From: Pseudomonas guariconensis
Lineage (GTDB): Bacteria; Pseudomonadota; Gammaproteobacteria; Pseudomonadales; Pseudomonadaceae
DNA length: 64,000 nucleotides
Reading direction: 5' to 3'
Assembly (NCBI RefSeq): GCF_024127895.1
Contig: NZ_JAMYBK010000001.1
Coordinates: forward strand, 1-64,000
Of the stretch, positions 49,334 to 58,781 are shown piece by piece; position 1 is the first letter of the stretch, and every line of letters starts with the position of its first letter. Position numbers and translations under genes: made by a program. Below the pieces are notes generated by a model. The model made no database searches. It worked only from the letters and a program-made list of their open reading frames with translations, and was not told the DNA's origin.

Positions 49334-51423
49334 CACCGCACCGTGCTGGCCTGTATCGCGGTCAGGGCGATGGTATGCACGATATCGTCCACCTGCGCCC
49401 CGCGCGGCAGGTCGTTCACCGGCTTGCGCAGCCCCTGGAGCATCGGCCCGAGGCTGACGCAGTCGGCGCTGCGCTGGACCGCCTTGTGGGTGGTGTTGCC
49501 GGTGTTCAGGTCGGGGAACACGAACACCGTCGCACGCCCGGCCACCTGGCTTGTCGGGGCCAACTGGCGGGCGATCTGCGGGTTGGCCGCGGCGTCGTAC
49601 TGCAGCGGGCCGTCGATCAGCAGGTCGTGCTCGGCCTGCTGGGCCAGGCGGGTCGCCTCGCGGACCTTCTCCACTTCCTCGTCGCTGGCCGCCGAATCGC
49701 TGGAATAGCTGAGCATCGCCACCCGCGGGGCGATGCCGAAGGCGGCGGCCGACTCGGCGCTCTGCCGGGCGATCTCGGCCAGCTCCGCGGCGCTGGGGTG
49801 CGGGTTCATCACGCAGTCTCCATACACCAGCACCTGCTCGGGGAACAGCATGAAGAACACTGACGACACCAGGCTGCAGCCCGGTGCGGTCTTGATCAGT
49901 TGCAGGGCCGGGCGAATGGTATTGGCGGTGGAATGCACCAGGCCCGAGACGAGGCCATCGACTTCATCCAGGGCCAGCATCATGGTGCCGATCACCACCG
50001 GGTCCTCGAGCTGCTGCTCGGCCATGGGGGCGTTGAGGTTCTTGCTCTTGCGCAGGTCGACCATGGGCTCGACGTAGCGTCCACGGATCAGCTCGGGGTC
50101 GAGCACCTCCAGGTCGGCCGGCAGGGTGATGCCCTGGGCACGGGCCACCGCCTCGACGTCCTCGGGCTTGGCCAGCAGCACGCAGCGGGCGATGCCGCGG
50201 GCCTGGCAGATCGCCGCGGCCTGCACCAGCAGCGGCTCGGCGCCTTCGGGCAGGACGATGCGCTTGTTGGCCTGTTGCGCGCGCTGGATCAATTGATAAC
50301 GGAACACCGCCGGTGACAGGCGCAGTTCGCGTGGCGTGCCGCAGCGCTGGTGCAGCCAGGCGGCATCGAGATGGCTGGCGACGAAGTCGGTGATGAACTC
50401 GGCACGCTCGCGGTCGTCCACCGGGATCTCGCGGTTGAGTGAATTGAGCTGGTTGGCGGTGTCATAGGAGCCGGTGCTCACCGAGAGGATCGGCAGGCCG
50501 GCCTGCAGGGCGCCTCGGCACAGCTCGAGGATGCGCGGGTCAGGCTTGCTGTCGCTGGTCAACAGCAGGCCGGCCAGGGGCACGCCGTTGATCGCCGCCA
50601 GGCTCACGGCAAGGATGATGTCGTCGCGATCGCCCGGGGTCACCACCAGGGTGCCGGCCTTGAGCAGCGGCACGGTGTTGGCCACGGTGCGGGCGCAGAT
50701 GATGATGGTGTTCATGCGCCGCTGCTCGTAGTCACCGGCATTGAGCACCTGGGCACCGAGCAGTTCGGCCACGTCACGGGTACGCGGGGCGTTCAGGTCG
50801 GCCTGGTAGGGGATGCAGCCGAGCAGGCGGAAGTCGTCGCCGCGCAGCAGCGGCGAGTGCTCGCGCAGGCGGGTGGCGAAGTCGGCCATGCTCTCGTCGG
50901 TGCGGACCTTGTTGAGGATCACCCCCAGCACCTTCGGGTCGCGCGGGCCACCGAACAGCTGGGCCTGCAGCTCGACACGCCCGGACAGCTCGCTGAGCAC
51001 CTCGTTTTCCGGGGCCGAGACCAGGATCACCTCGGCGTCCAGGCTCTTGGCCAAGTGCAGGTTGACCCGTGCCGCGTAGCTGGCGTGGCGAGTCGGGACC
51101 ATGCCCTCGACCACCACCACGTCGTTGCCGACGCAGGCTTGCTGGTACAGCCGGATGATTTCCTCGAGCAACTCGTCCAGCTGGCCGTCGCCGAGCATGC
51201 GCTCGACGTAGGCCAGGCTCAGCGGCGTGGGCGGCTTGAGGCCGTGGGTGCGGGCCACCAGCTCGGTGGAGCGCTCCGGGCCGGTGTCGCCGGGGTGAGG
51301 TTGAGCGATCGGCTTGAAGAAGCCGACCTTCAGGCCCCCGCGTTCAAGGGTGCGTACCAGGCCCAGGCTGATGGAAGTCAGGCCGACGCCAAAATCGGTC
51401 GGCGCGATGAAAAATGTCTGCAT
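49333..51423 (-). CDS. pta: Phosphate acetyltransferase
   Basis: Interconverts acetyl-CoA and acetyl phosphate. 696 residues in the long form: amino P-loop-like domain (FFIAPTDFGVGLTSISLGL), a DRTGG regulatory domain in the middle, and the catalytic PTA domain from about 375 (RIVLPEGAEPLLVQAA ... SCSLVSSVFFML-type). The ATG at 51423 (MQTFFIAPTDFG) is chosen; the longer frame is not conserved. No ackA is adjacent in the window. Its 3' end touches the split terminator. Confidence 0.93.
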   Translation of the reverse strand: MQTFFIAPTDFGVGLTSISLGLVRTLERGGLKVGFFKPIAQPHPGDTGPERSTELVARTHGLKPPTPLSLAYVERMLGDGQLDELLEEIIRLYQQACVGNDVVVVEGMVPTRHASYAARVNLHLAKSLDAEVILVSAPENEVLSELSGRVELQAQLFGGPRDPKVLGVILNKVRTDESMADFATRLREHSPLLRGDDFRLLGCIPYQADLNAPRTRDVAELLGAQVLNAGDYEQRRMNTIIICARTVANTVPLLKAGTLVVTPGDRDDIILAVSLAAINGVPLAGLLLTSDSKPDPRILELCRGALQAGLPILSVSTGSYDTANQLNSLNREIPVDDRERAEFITDFVASHLDAAWLHQRCGTPRELRLSPAVFRYQLIQRAQQANKRIVLPEGAEPLLVQAAAICQARGIARCVLLAKPEDVEAVARAQGITLPADLEVLDPELIRGRYVEPMVDLRKSKNLNAPMAEQQLEDPVVIGTMMLALDEVDGLVSGLVHSTANTIRPALQLIKTAPGCSLVSSVFFMLFPEQVLVYGDCVMNPHPSAAELAEIARQSAESAAAFGIAPRVAMLSYSSDSAASDEEVEKVREATRLAQQAEHDLLIDGPLQYDAAANPQIARQLAPTSQVAGRATVFVFPDLNTGNTTHKAVQRSADCVSLGPMLQGLRKPVNDLPRGAQVDDIVHTIALTAIQASTVR

Positions 51424-51454
51424 GCGTGCTTCTCGGAATAAGCGGTGCAAGGAA

Positions 51455-51757
51455 TCAACGGCCAAGGGTATCGCTATCGGCCCCCTGAGCGCACCAGCCG
51501 CAGGCGAACGCCTGGCCGATGCGCCGCTCGCGTTCGCGTCGATCGAGCACCCACGGGCGTGCCTGCCACGGTGGCTGGTGGCGCAGGTGCTGGGTATGGC
51601 CGCAGGACAGATCGACCACCCAGTGGCCGTCCTCGTCCTGGTGGAACCCGATGATCCGACTGATGGGGCGCTGCTCGTCCGTCGCGCGTTCGCATTCAGG
51701 CGGTGCCTTGGTTACACTTGTTCGCTCTACATTCTTTTGCAAAAGGTCTTGCCCCAT
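51455..51757 (-). CDS. DUF3565-domain protein (start uncertain)
   Basis: Conserved core RPISRIIGFHQDEDGHWVVDL then CGHTQHLRHQPPW and a final Cys pair CGWC, typical of the small DUF3565 metal-binding-like family. About 70-100 residues. The only in-frame ATG (51757) overlaps the start of the opposite gene; the conserved part begins 30 codons later without an ATG or GTG, so translation may start at a rare codon. Upstream of pta on the same strand with 31 bp between. Function unknown. Confidence 0.7.
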   Translation of the reverse strand: MGQDLLQKNVERTSVTKAPPECERATDEQRPISRIIGFHQDEDGHWVVDLSCGHTQHLRHQPPWQARPWVLDRRERERRIGQAFACGWCAQGADSDTLGR

Positions 51758-52241
51758 GCTGATCGCCGCCAACAAGGCTGTCTCCATCGACTATACCCTG
51801 ACCAACGACGCCGGGGAGGTCATCGACAGCTCCGCCGGCGGTGCGCCGCTGGTGTACCTGCACGGTGCCGCCAACATCATCCCGGGCCTGGAGAAAGCCC
51901 TGGAAGGCAAGCAGGCTGGCGATGAGCTGAACGTCACCGTCGAGCCCGAGCAAGCCTACGGCGAGTACCTGGCCGAACTGGTCAGCACCCTGAACCGCAG
52001 CCTGTTCGAAGGCGTCGACCAACTGGAAGTGGGCATGCAGTTCCACGCCTCGGCGCCGGACGGCCAGATGCAGATCGTCACCATCCGCGACATCGACGGC
52101 GACGACATCACCGTTGACGGCAACCACCCGCTGGCCGGCCAGCGCCTGAACTTCAAGGTCAAGGTGGTCGATGTGCGTGATGCCAGCGACGAAGAGATCG
52201 CCCACCGCCACATCCACGGCGAAGGTGGCCATCACCACTGA
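51756..52241 (+). CDS. FKBP-type peptidyl-prolyl isomerase (SlyD-like)
   Basis: 161 residues: FKBP core with the inserted-flap domain, as in SlyD (GGAPLVYLHGAANIIPGLEKALEGK). It ends in a His-rich tail HRHIHGEGGHHH that should bind Ni2+ or Zn2+. Catalyses prolyl isomerisation and acts as chaperone; SlyD helps nickel delivery in E. coli. AAAGG precedes the ATG. Its start overlaps the divergent DUF3565 frame by 2 bp, so their promoters interlock. Confidence 0.9.
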   Translation: MLIAANKAVSIDYTLTNDAGEVIDSSAGGAPLVYLHGAANIIPGLEKALEGKQAGDELNVTVEPEQAYGEYLAELVSTLNRSLFEGVDQLEVGMQFHASAPDGQMQIVTIRDIDGDDITVDGNHPLAGQRLNFKVKVVDVRDASDEEIAHRHIHGEGGHHH

Positions 52242-52385
52242 TCTTTCTGCGCTAAGCTCAGGAAGTCGCCAGGCGCTCGGGCAAGCCGGACTCCCCTCGA
52301 CGAGGGTGAACGGTTTGGCCGCGCGCCTTTTTAGTGGGCGGGATTCGCCCCTGCGGCAACCAGGAACCTGAGAGGGGAGTTCATC

Positions 52386-52868
52386 ATGAGTGCATTTCAC
52401 GACCTGACACTGCAGGCGCTCAACGGCGGGGAACTGCCCCTGGCTCCGTTCAAGGACCAGGTGGTGCTGGTGGTCAATGTCGCCTCCAGGTGTGGCCTGA
52501 CCCCACAGTACAAGGCCCTGGAGAACCTGTACCAGAAATTCAAGGACAGGGGGTTCAACGTTCTTGGCCTGCCGTGCAACCAGTTTGCCGGCCAGGAGCC
52601 GGGCAGCGAGAAGGAGATCCAGGAATTCTGCAGCCTGAACTACGGCGTGAGCTTCCCCCTGGGCGCCAAGCTGGAGGTCAACGGCCCGCAGCGTCACTCG
52701 CTGTACCGCCTGCTGGCGGGCGAGGGGGCGGAGTTTCCTGGCGACATCACCTGGAACTTCGAGAAGTTTCTGGTCGGCAAGGATGGCCGCGTCCTGGCCC
52801 GCTTCGCACCGCGCACCGCACCAGACGATCCGAGCGTGGTGCAGGCGATCGAGAAGGCGCTGGGTTGA
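52386..52868 (+). CDS. Glutathione peroxidase (Cys type)
   Basis: 160 residues. Peroxidatic Cys36 in NVASRCGLTPQY (TGT codon, not Sec), Gln in CNQFAGQEPGS and Trp in WNFEKFLV complete the active site; the resolving Cys is probably Cys64 or Cys83. Reduces peroxides with thioredoxin or glutathione in the cytoplasm. Strong GAGGGGAG upstream. A GC hairpin (52943-52962) follows. Confidence 0.92.
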   Translation: MSAFHDLTLQALNGGELPLAPFKDQVVLVVNVASRCGLTPQYKALENLYQKFKDRGFNVLGLPCNQFAGQEPGSEKEIQEFCSLNYGVSFPLGAKLEVNGPQRHSLYRLLAGEGAEFPGDITWNFEKFLVGKDGRVLARFAPRTAPDDPSVVQAIEKALG

Positions 52869-52942
52869 TTCCCACAGGGACCGGGGCGATCACACATGAT
52901 GTGGCTTGCAGGCGCCTTGGGCTTGCACCGGGCCATTGAGGT

Positions 52943-52962
52943 TGGGGCTGCTTGCAGCCCCA
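52943..52962. repeat. GC-rich hairpin after glutathione peroxidase gene
   Basis: TGGGGCTGC / GCAGCCCCA with a 2-nt loop, resembling the GGGCTGCAAAGCAGCCC half of REPs. No T-tract. Confidence 0.5.
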
Positions 52963-53065
52963 GGTTCCCAGCCCATACCTGCCAATCACCCGAATCAATG
53001 ATGCTGGGCCTGCCACTCCCCTCGCCCTAAGCTCAGGCGCATTTCTTCATCCCTGGGAGCGCCGC

Positions 53066-54169
53066 ATGTCCACCCACCCCCTGTTCCAGCCCTTCACCCT
53101 CGGCACCCTCGAATTGTCGACCCGTGTGGTCATGGCCCCGATGACCCGCACCTTCTGCCCCGGCGGCGTGCCCCACGAGGGCGTGGTGGAGTACTACCGA
53201 CGCCGCGCCGCGGCCGGTGTCGGGCTGATCATCAGCGAAGGCACCACGGTCGCGCACAAGGCCGCCAACGGCTATGCCAACGTCCCGCGCTTTCATGGCG
53301 AAGACGCCCTGGCCGGCTGGAAGAAGGTCGTCGACGCGGTGCATGCCGAGGGTGGGCGCATCGTCCCGCAGCTCTGGCACGTCGGCAGCGTACGCCGCCT
53401 GGGCACCGAGCCGGACGGCAACGTGCCGGGCTACGGGCCGAGCGGCAAGGTCAAGGATGGCAAGGTCCTGGTCCAGCAGATGAGCCATGAGGATATCCGC
53501 GAGGTGATCGCCGCCTTCGCCCAGGCCGCCCGCGATGCCCAGGCCATCGGCATGGACGGCGTGGAGATCCACGGCGCCCATGGCTACCTGATCGACCAGT
53601 TCTTCTGGGCGGCGAGCAACCAGCGCAGTGACGAATACGGTGGCGACCTGGCGGGTCGTTCGCGTTTCGCCATCGAGCTGATCCAGGCCGTGCGTGCGGC
53701 AGTGGGCCCGGATTTCCCGATCATCTTCCGCTTCTCCCAGTGGAAACAGCAGGACTACAGTGCCCGCCTGGTCGAGACGCCCGAGGCGCTGGGGGCGTTC
53801 CTCGCGCCCCTGGCCGAGGCCGGGGTGGATATCTTCCACTGCTCCACCCGACGCTTCTGGGAGCCCGAATTCCCAGGGGCGGCGCTGAACCTGGCCGGCT
53901 GGACCCGCCAACTCACCGGCAAGCCCACGATCACGGTCGGCAGCGTCGGCCTGGAGGGCGAGTTCCTGCAGTTCATGGTGGACACCGACAAGGTGGCCAA
54001 GCCCGCCAGCCTGGAGGGGTTGCTGCGTCGGTTGCAGGACCAGGAGTTCGACCTGGTGGCCGTGGGCCGCGCGTTGCTGGTCGACCCGCAGTGGGCGCAG
54101 AAGGTCCGCGACGGCCGTGAGCAGGAGGTGCTGCCGTTCAGCCGCGAGGCGCTGTCGAGCCTGGCTTGA
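53066..54169 (+). CDS. Old Yellow Enzyme-family NADH:flavin oxidoreductase
   Basis: 367-residue FMN TIM-barrel: VVMAPMTRTFCPGG near the start, HGAHGYLIDQFFWAASNQRSDEYGG in the middle with FMN- and substrate-binding His/Asn/Tyr, and VAVGRALLVDPQW at the end. Reduces activated alkenes using NAD(P)H; natural substrate unknown. The ATG at 53066 follows TGGGAGC. Its last 32 bp overlap the convergent glycosyltransferase gene. Confidence 0.9.
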   Translation: MSTHPLFQPFTLGTLELSTRVVMAPMTRTFCPGGVPHEGVVEYYRRRAAAGVGLIISEGTTVAHKAANGYANVPRFHGEDALAGWKKVVDAVHAEGGRIVPQLWHVGSVRRLGTEPDGNVPGYGPSGKVKDGKVLVQQMSHEDIREVIAAFAQAARDAQAIGMDGVEIHGAHGYLIDQFFWAASNQRSDEYGGDLAGRSRFAIELIQAVRAAVGPDFPIIFRFSQWKQQDYSARLVETPEALGAFLAPLAEAGVDIFHCSTRRFWEPEFPGAALNLAGWTRQLTGKPTITVGSVGLEGEFLQFMVDTDKVAKPASLEGLLRRLQDQEFDLVAVGRALLVDPQWAQKVRDGREQEVLPFSREALSSLA

Positions 54170-55355
54170 TCGCCAGAGGCGTGGCCGTGGCCTGGCGCTC
54201 CGGGGTGCTCGCCTGCCGACAGGCGCTGTACAGGTGCCCCTCGAACTGTTCGACGATCGCCGCCCAGCCCTGACGGCTGGCATGCTGGCGGGCATTGAGG
54301 CGGACCCGGCGCAAGGTTTCGCTTTCTTCCAGCAGCCAGCACGCGGCATCGATGAACGCCGCTTGGTCGCCGGGCATGGCCAGGGCCCCGCTGTGGCCGT
54401 GGCGGATATGCTGGGCGGCCGCGGCCTCGTCGTAGGCGACGACGGCCAGGCCCGAGGCCAGCGCTTCGAGGACCACGTTGCCGAAGGTCTCGGTCAGGCT
54501 GGGGAACAGAAACAGGTCGCCGCTGGCGTAGTGTTCGGCCAACACTTCGCCGCGTTGCGCACCGCAGAAGACGGCATCGGGCAACTGCTGCTCGAGCAGC
54601 TCGCGCTGCGGCCCGTCACCCACGATGACCAGGCGCATGCGCCGTTGTGGATAAGCCTTGCACAAGGCCTCCAGGCAAGGGCGCAACAGGTTGAGATTCT
54701 TTTCCGCGGCCAGGCGGCCGACATGCAGCACGGCAATGTCGTCCGGGCCCAGGCCCCAGCTATCACGCAGTGCCTGGCTGCGTTTGGCCGGATTGAACAG
54801 GCAGGCATCGACGCCACGGGCCATCAGGGCCAGGCGCTCGAAACCGCGCCGCTCCAGCTCCAGCCGCTGGCTGGCGCTGGGCACCAGGGTGGTCGCGGTA
54901 CGCCGGTGGAACCAGCGCAGGTAATGGGTGAGCAGGCGGGTCAACAGACCCAGGCCGTATTGCCCGGAATACTGCGGGAAGTTGGTATGGAAGCCACTGA
55001 CCACCGCGATGCCCAGGCGCCGTGCGGCGCGCAGGGCGCTGAGGCCCAGCGGCCCCTCCGTGGCGATGTACAGGACGTCTGGCCGCTGCCGGCGCCAGCG
55101 TCGCAGCAGGGTATGCATGGAGATCTCGCCCCATTGCAGGCCCGGGTAACCGGGCAGTGCCCAGCCTCGGCAGAGCAGCAGGTCGTCGTCGCCGTGGGCG
55201 GCAGCGTCGCTCGCCTGGCGTGGGCGCACCAGTGCCACCTGATGCCCGCGCTGGCGCAAGCCCTCGCTCAACCGGCCAAGGGTGTTGGCCACGCCGTTGA
55301 TCTCGGGTGGGAAGGTCTCGCTGACGAGGGTGATGCGCAGGGCCGGTGTATTCAT
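54138..55355 (-). CDS. GT4-family glycosyltransferase
   Basis: 405 residues with a GT-B fold: TLVSETFPPEINGVANTLG at the start, GFHTNFPQYSGQYG, EKNLNLLRPC and the donor-site ETFGNVVLEALASGLAVVAYD. Closest in style to GDP-mannose-dependent alpha-mannosyltransferases of the MgtA type. No signal peptide; cytoplasmic or membrane-associated, for a glycolipid or saccharide. Convergent overlap of 32 bp with the Old Yellow Enzyme gene. Confidence 0.88.
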   Translation of the reverse strand: MNTPALRITLVSETFPPEINGVANTLGRLSEGLRQRGHQVALVRPRQASDAAAHGDDDLLLCRGWALPGYPGLQWGEISMHTLLRRWRRQRPDVLYIATEGPLGLSALRAARRLGIAVVSGFHTNFPQYSGQYGLGLLTRLLTHYLRWFHRRTATTLVPSASQRLELERRGFERLALMARGVDACLFNPAKRSQALRDSWGLGPDDIAVLHVGRLAAEKNLNLLRPCLEALCKAYPQRRMRLVIVGDGPQRELLEQQLPDAVFCGAQRGEVLAEHYASGDLFLFPSLTETFGNVVLEALASGLAVVAYDEAAAAQHIRHGHSGALAMPGDQAAFIDAACWLLEESETLRRVRLNARQHASRQGWAAIVEQFEGHLYSACRQASTPERQATATPLAIKPGSTAPRG

Positions 55356-55459
55356 GGCGAAAAGTGTCCGCCTACAGGGTTGCGGCCCTGTGACGGTCTT
55401 GTGATGGACAGGTTACAGGGGCCTGCAAAGCCACATCATCTGTGATCGACTCGGCGCCC

Positions 55460-55501
55460 TGTGGGAACCGGCTTGGCGGCGATCGGCTGCACAGCAGCCC
55501 A
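55460..55501. repeat. REP element (partial)
   Basis: CCTGTGGGAACCGGCTTGGCGGCGATCGGCTGCACAGCAGCCC follows the REP pattern with several changes. Lies between the cysZ end and the glycosyltransferase start. Confidence 0.6.
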
Positions 55502-55506
55502 GGATT

Positions 55507-56235
55507 TCAACGACGCTCACGCACCCAGAACAGCGTGGCCCCGGCCACCGCCGCCGGCATCATCAGCACGTTCACCAGCGGGATCATCAGCGCCAGGTAG
55601 GTGATCCCGCCAAACCCCAGCGACTGCCAGCGTTTTTCGCGCAGCCAGGCGAGCATGTCCTGCCAGCTCATCTTGTTGTTGTCCGCCGGGTAGTCGATGT
55701 ACTGGATAGCCATCATCCAGATACCGAAAATCAGCCACAGGGGCGCCGCGATCACGTTGACCACCGGAATCAGCGACAGGATGAACAGGCCGATGGCCCG
55801 TGGCAGGAAATAGCCGAGCTTGCGCATCTCGCGGCCGAAGGTGCGCGGCACCATGGCCGCCAGTTCGCCCCAGCTGAAGGCCGGGAAGTTGTCTTCGCCG
55901 CGCACCACCACCTCGACCTTCTCGGCGAGGAAGCCGTTGAAGGGGGCGGCGATCACGTTCGCCACCAGGGTGAAGGTGAAGAACACCATCAGGATCACCA
56001 GGACGACGAACAGCGGCCAGAGGATGTAGCTGAGAAAGCCCAGCCAGTCCGGCAGGCTCGGCATCAGTGCGTCGACCCACAGGCTGAACTGGTGCGCGGC
56101 GAAGTAGATCAGGCCGCCGAACAGCAGCAGGTTGACCGCCAGGGGCAGCAGGACGAACAGCCGCAGGTTCGGGCTCATGACCAGTTTCAGCCCTTCGCGC
56201 AGGTACTGGGGGCCAGAGAGGACGGGGGCTTGCAT
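55507..56235 (-). CDS. cysZ: Sulfate transporter CysZ
   Basis: 242 residues with about four to six membrane helices ([83 protein letters not shown]). Matches CysZ, a high-affinity sulfate permease for cysteine synthesis. The ATG at 56235 begins [16 protein letters not shown]. Divergent from trxB. Confidence 0.93.
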   Translation of the reverse strand: MQAPVLSGPQYLREGLKLVMSPNLRLFVLLPLAVNLLLFGGLIYFAAHQFSLWVDALMPSLPDWLGFLSYILWPLFVVLVILMVFFTFTLVANVIAAPFNGFLAEKVEVVVRGEDNFPAFSWGELAAMVPRTFGREMRKLGYFLPRAIGLFILSLIPVVNVIAAPLWLIFGIWMMAIQYIDYPADNNKMSWQDMLAWLREKRWQSLGFGGITYLALMIPLVNVLMMPAAVAGATLFWVRERR

Positions 56236-57527
<1,292 letters not shown>

Positions 57528-57530
57528 GTG

Positions 57531-57552
57531 CCAGCCCCTTCAAGGGGGCTGG
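57531..57552. terminator. Hairpin after trxB
   Basis: CCAGCCCC / GGGGCTGG stem 4 bp past the trxB stop, and a second hairpin GATAGGGCTG / CAGCCCTATC at 57565-57589. No long T-tract; they may act together. Confidence 0.5.
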
Positions 57553-57586
57553 AGCCAGGCACCTGATAGGGCTGTTTTGCAGCCCT

Positions 57587-57670
57587 ATCACGACACAAGG
57601 CCACTCCTGCGGATACCGCGCCGCTCTGCAATCGAGCGCCGTATCCGTGGGAGCGGCCTTGTGTCGTGAT
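57587..57670. repeat. Long inverted REP-like pair between trxB and nadC
   Basis: The left arm starts ATCACGACACAAGGCC and the right arm ends GGCCTTGTGTCGTGAT; inner parts (CTCCTGCGGATACCGCGC and GCGCCGTATCCGTGGGAG) also pair with a few mismatches. About 35-bp arms around a 14-nt centre. It differs from the GCGGGCTTGCCCGCG REPs, so another repeat family. Confidence 0.75.
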
Positions 57671-57688
57671 GAAGGCGCGCAGGTCAGC

Positions 57689-58537
57689 TCACAGGCTCAG
57701 GCGCATGGACAGGTCCACCGCCTTCACATCCTTGGTCATCGCGCCAATGGAGATGTAGTCCACCCCCGTCTCGGCAATCACCCGCAGGGTGCTCTCGTTC
57801 ACACCGCCACTGGCCTCCAGCTTGGCCTTGCCAGCGGTGATGCGCACGGCTTCGCGCATTTCGTCGAGGGTCAGCTCGTCGAGCATGACGATATCGGCCC
57901 CGCCCGCCAGTGCCTGGCGCAGCTCGTCCAGGCTCTCGACTTCGATCTCCACCGGCTTGCCCGGGGCGATGCGGTGCGCCGCAGTGATCGCCTCGGCGAT
58001 GCCGCCGCTGGCGGCAATATGGTTTTCCTTGATCAGGAAGGCGTCGTACAGCCCGATGCGGTGATTGTGGCAGCCGCCGCAAGTGACCGCGTACTTCTGC
58101 GCCAGGCGCAGGCCGGGCAGGGTCTTGCGGGTGTCGAGCAGGCGCACCTGGGTGCCTTCCACCAGGTCGGCGAGCAGGCGAGCGCGGGTCGCCACACCCG
58201 AGAGCATCTGCAGGAAGTTCAGCGCCGTGCGCTCGCCGCTGAGCAGCGAGCGAGCCGGGCCTTCGAGGTGGAACAGCGCCTGGTTGGCGCTGGCCCGCTC
58301 GCCATCGGCCACCTGCCAGTGCACTGCCACCCGAGGGTCGAGCTGGCGGAACACCGCATCGACCCAGGCGGTACCGGCGATCATGCAGTCCTCGCGGGTG
58401 ATGATGGTCGCCTTGGCCAGGCGCTCGGCCGGGATCAGCTGGGCGGTGATGTCGCCGCTGCCGATGTCTTCCAGCAGTGCGCGGCGCACGTTGGCTTCGA
58501 TTTCGGCGGTCAGGTCGGCGAGGCGTAGGTTCGGCAT
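57689..58537 (-). CDS. nadC: Quinolinate phosphoribosyltransferase
   Basis: Makes nicotinate mononucleotide from quinolinate and PRPP in de novo NAD synthesis. 282 residues from the ATG at 58537. Motifs: [57 protein letters not shown] and [10 protein letters not shown]. An upstream GTG (58549) is a weaker start. Convergent with trxB. Confidence 0.96.
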   Translation of the reverse strand: MPNLRLADLTAEIEANVRRALLEDIGSGDITAQLIPAERLAKATIITREDCMIAGTAWVDAVFRQLDPRVAVHWQVADGERASANQALFHLEGPARSLLSGERTALNFLQMLSGVATRARLLADLVEGTQVRLLDTRKTLPGLRLAQKYAVTCGGCHNHRIGLYDAFLIKENHIAASGGIAEAITAAHRIAPGKPVEIEVESLDELRQALAGGADIVMLDELTLDEMREAVRITAGKAKLEASGGVNESTLRVIAETGVDYISIGAMTKDVKAVDLSMRLSL

Positions 58538-58781
58538 GGTCGGCTCCACAAGCTAGGTGCCGGCGATTATAGGGCAGGGGGGGCTGCTGTACAGCAGCCT
58601 GGGCCGTGACCTTTGGTCAGGATGAATGAGCGTTTGCCGGAATTCATGGTCAGTGTGGGGCGTGCGAACTGCGCGCTGGAAGCTGTCGGATTTTTTTCTG
58701 ATAATGGCGCCTTGTATTTGGCGTCATGGCTTTGACGGTTACCTGTCCCATTGAACAGAATCATCCAGCAAGGAGTCCGGG

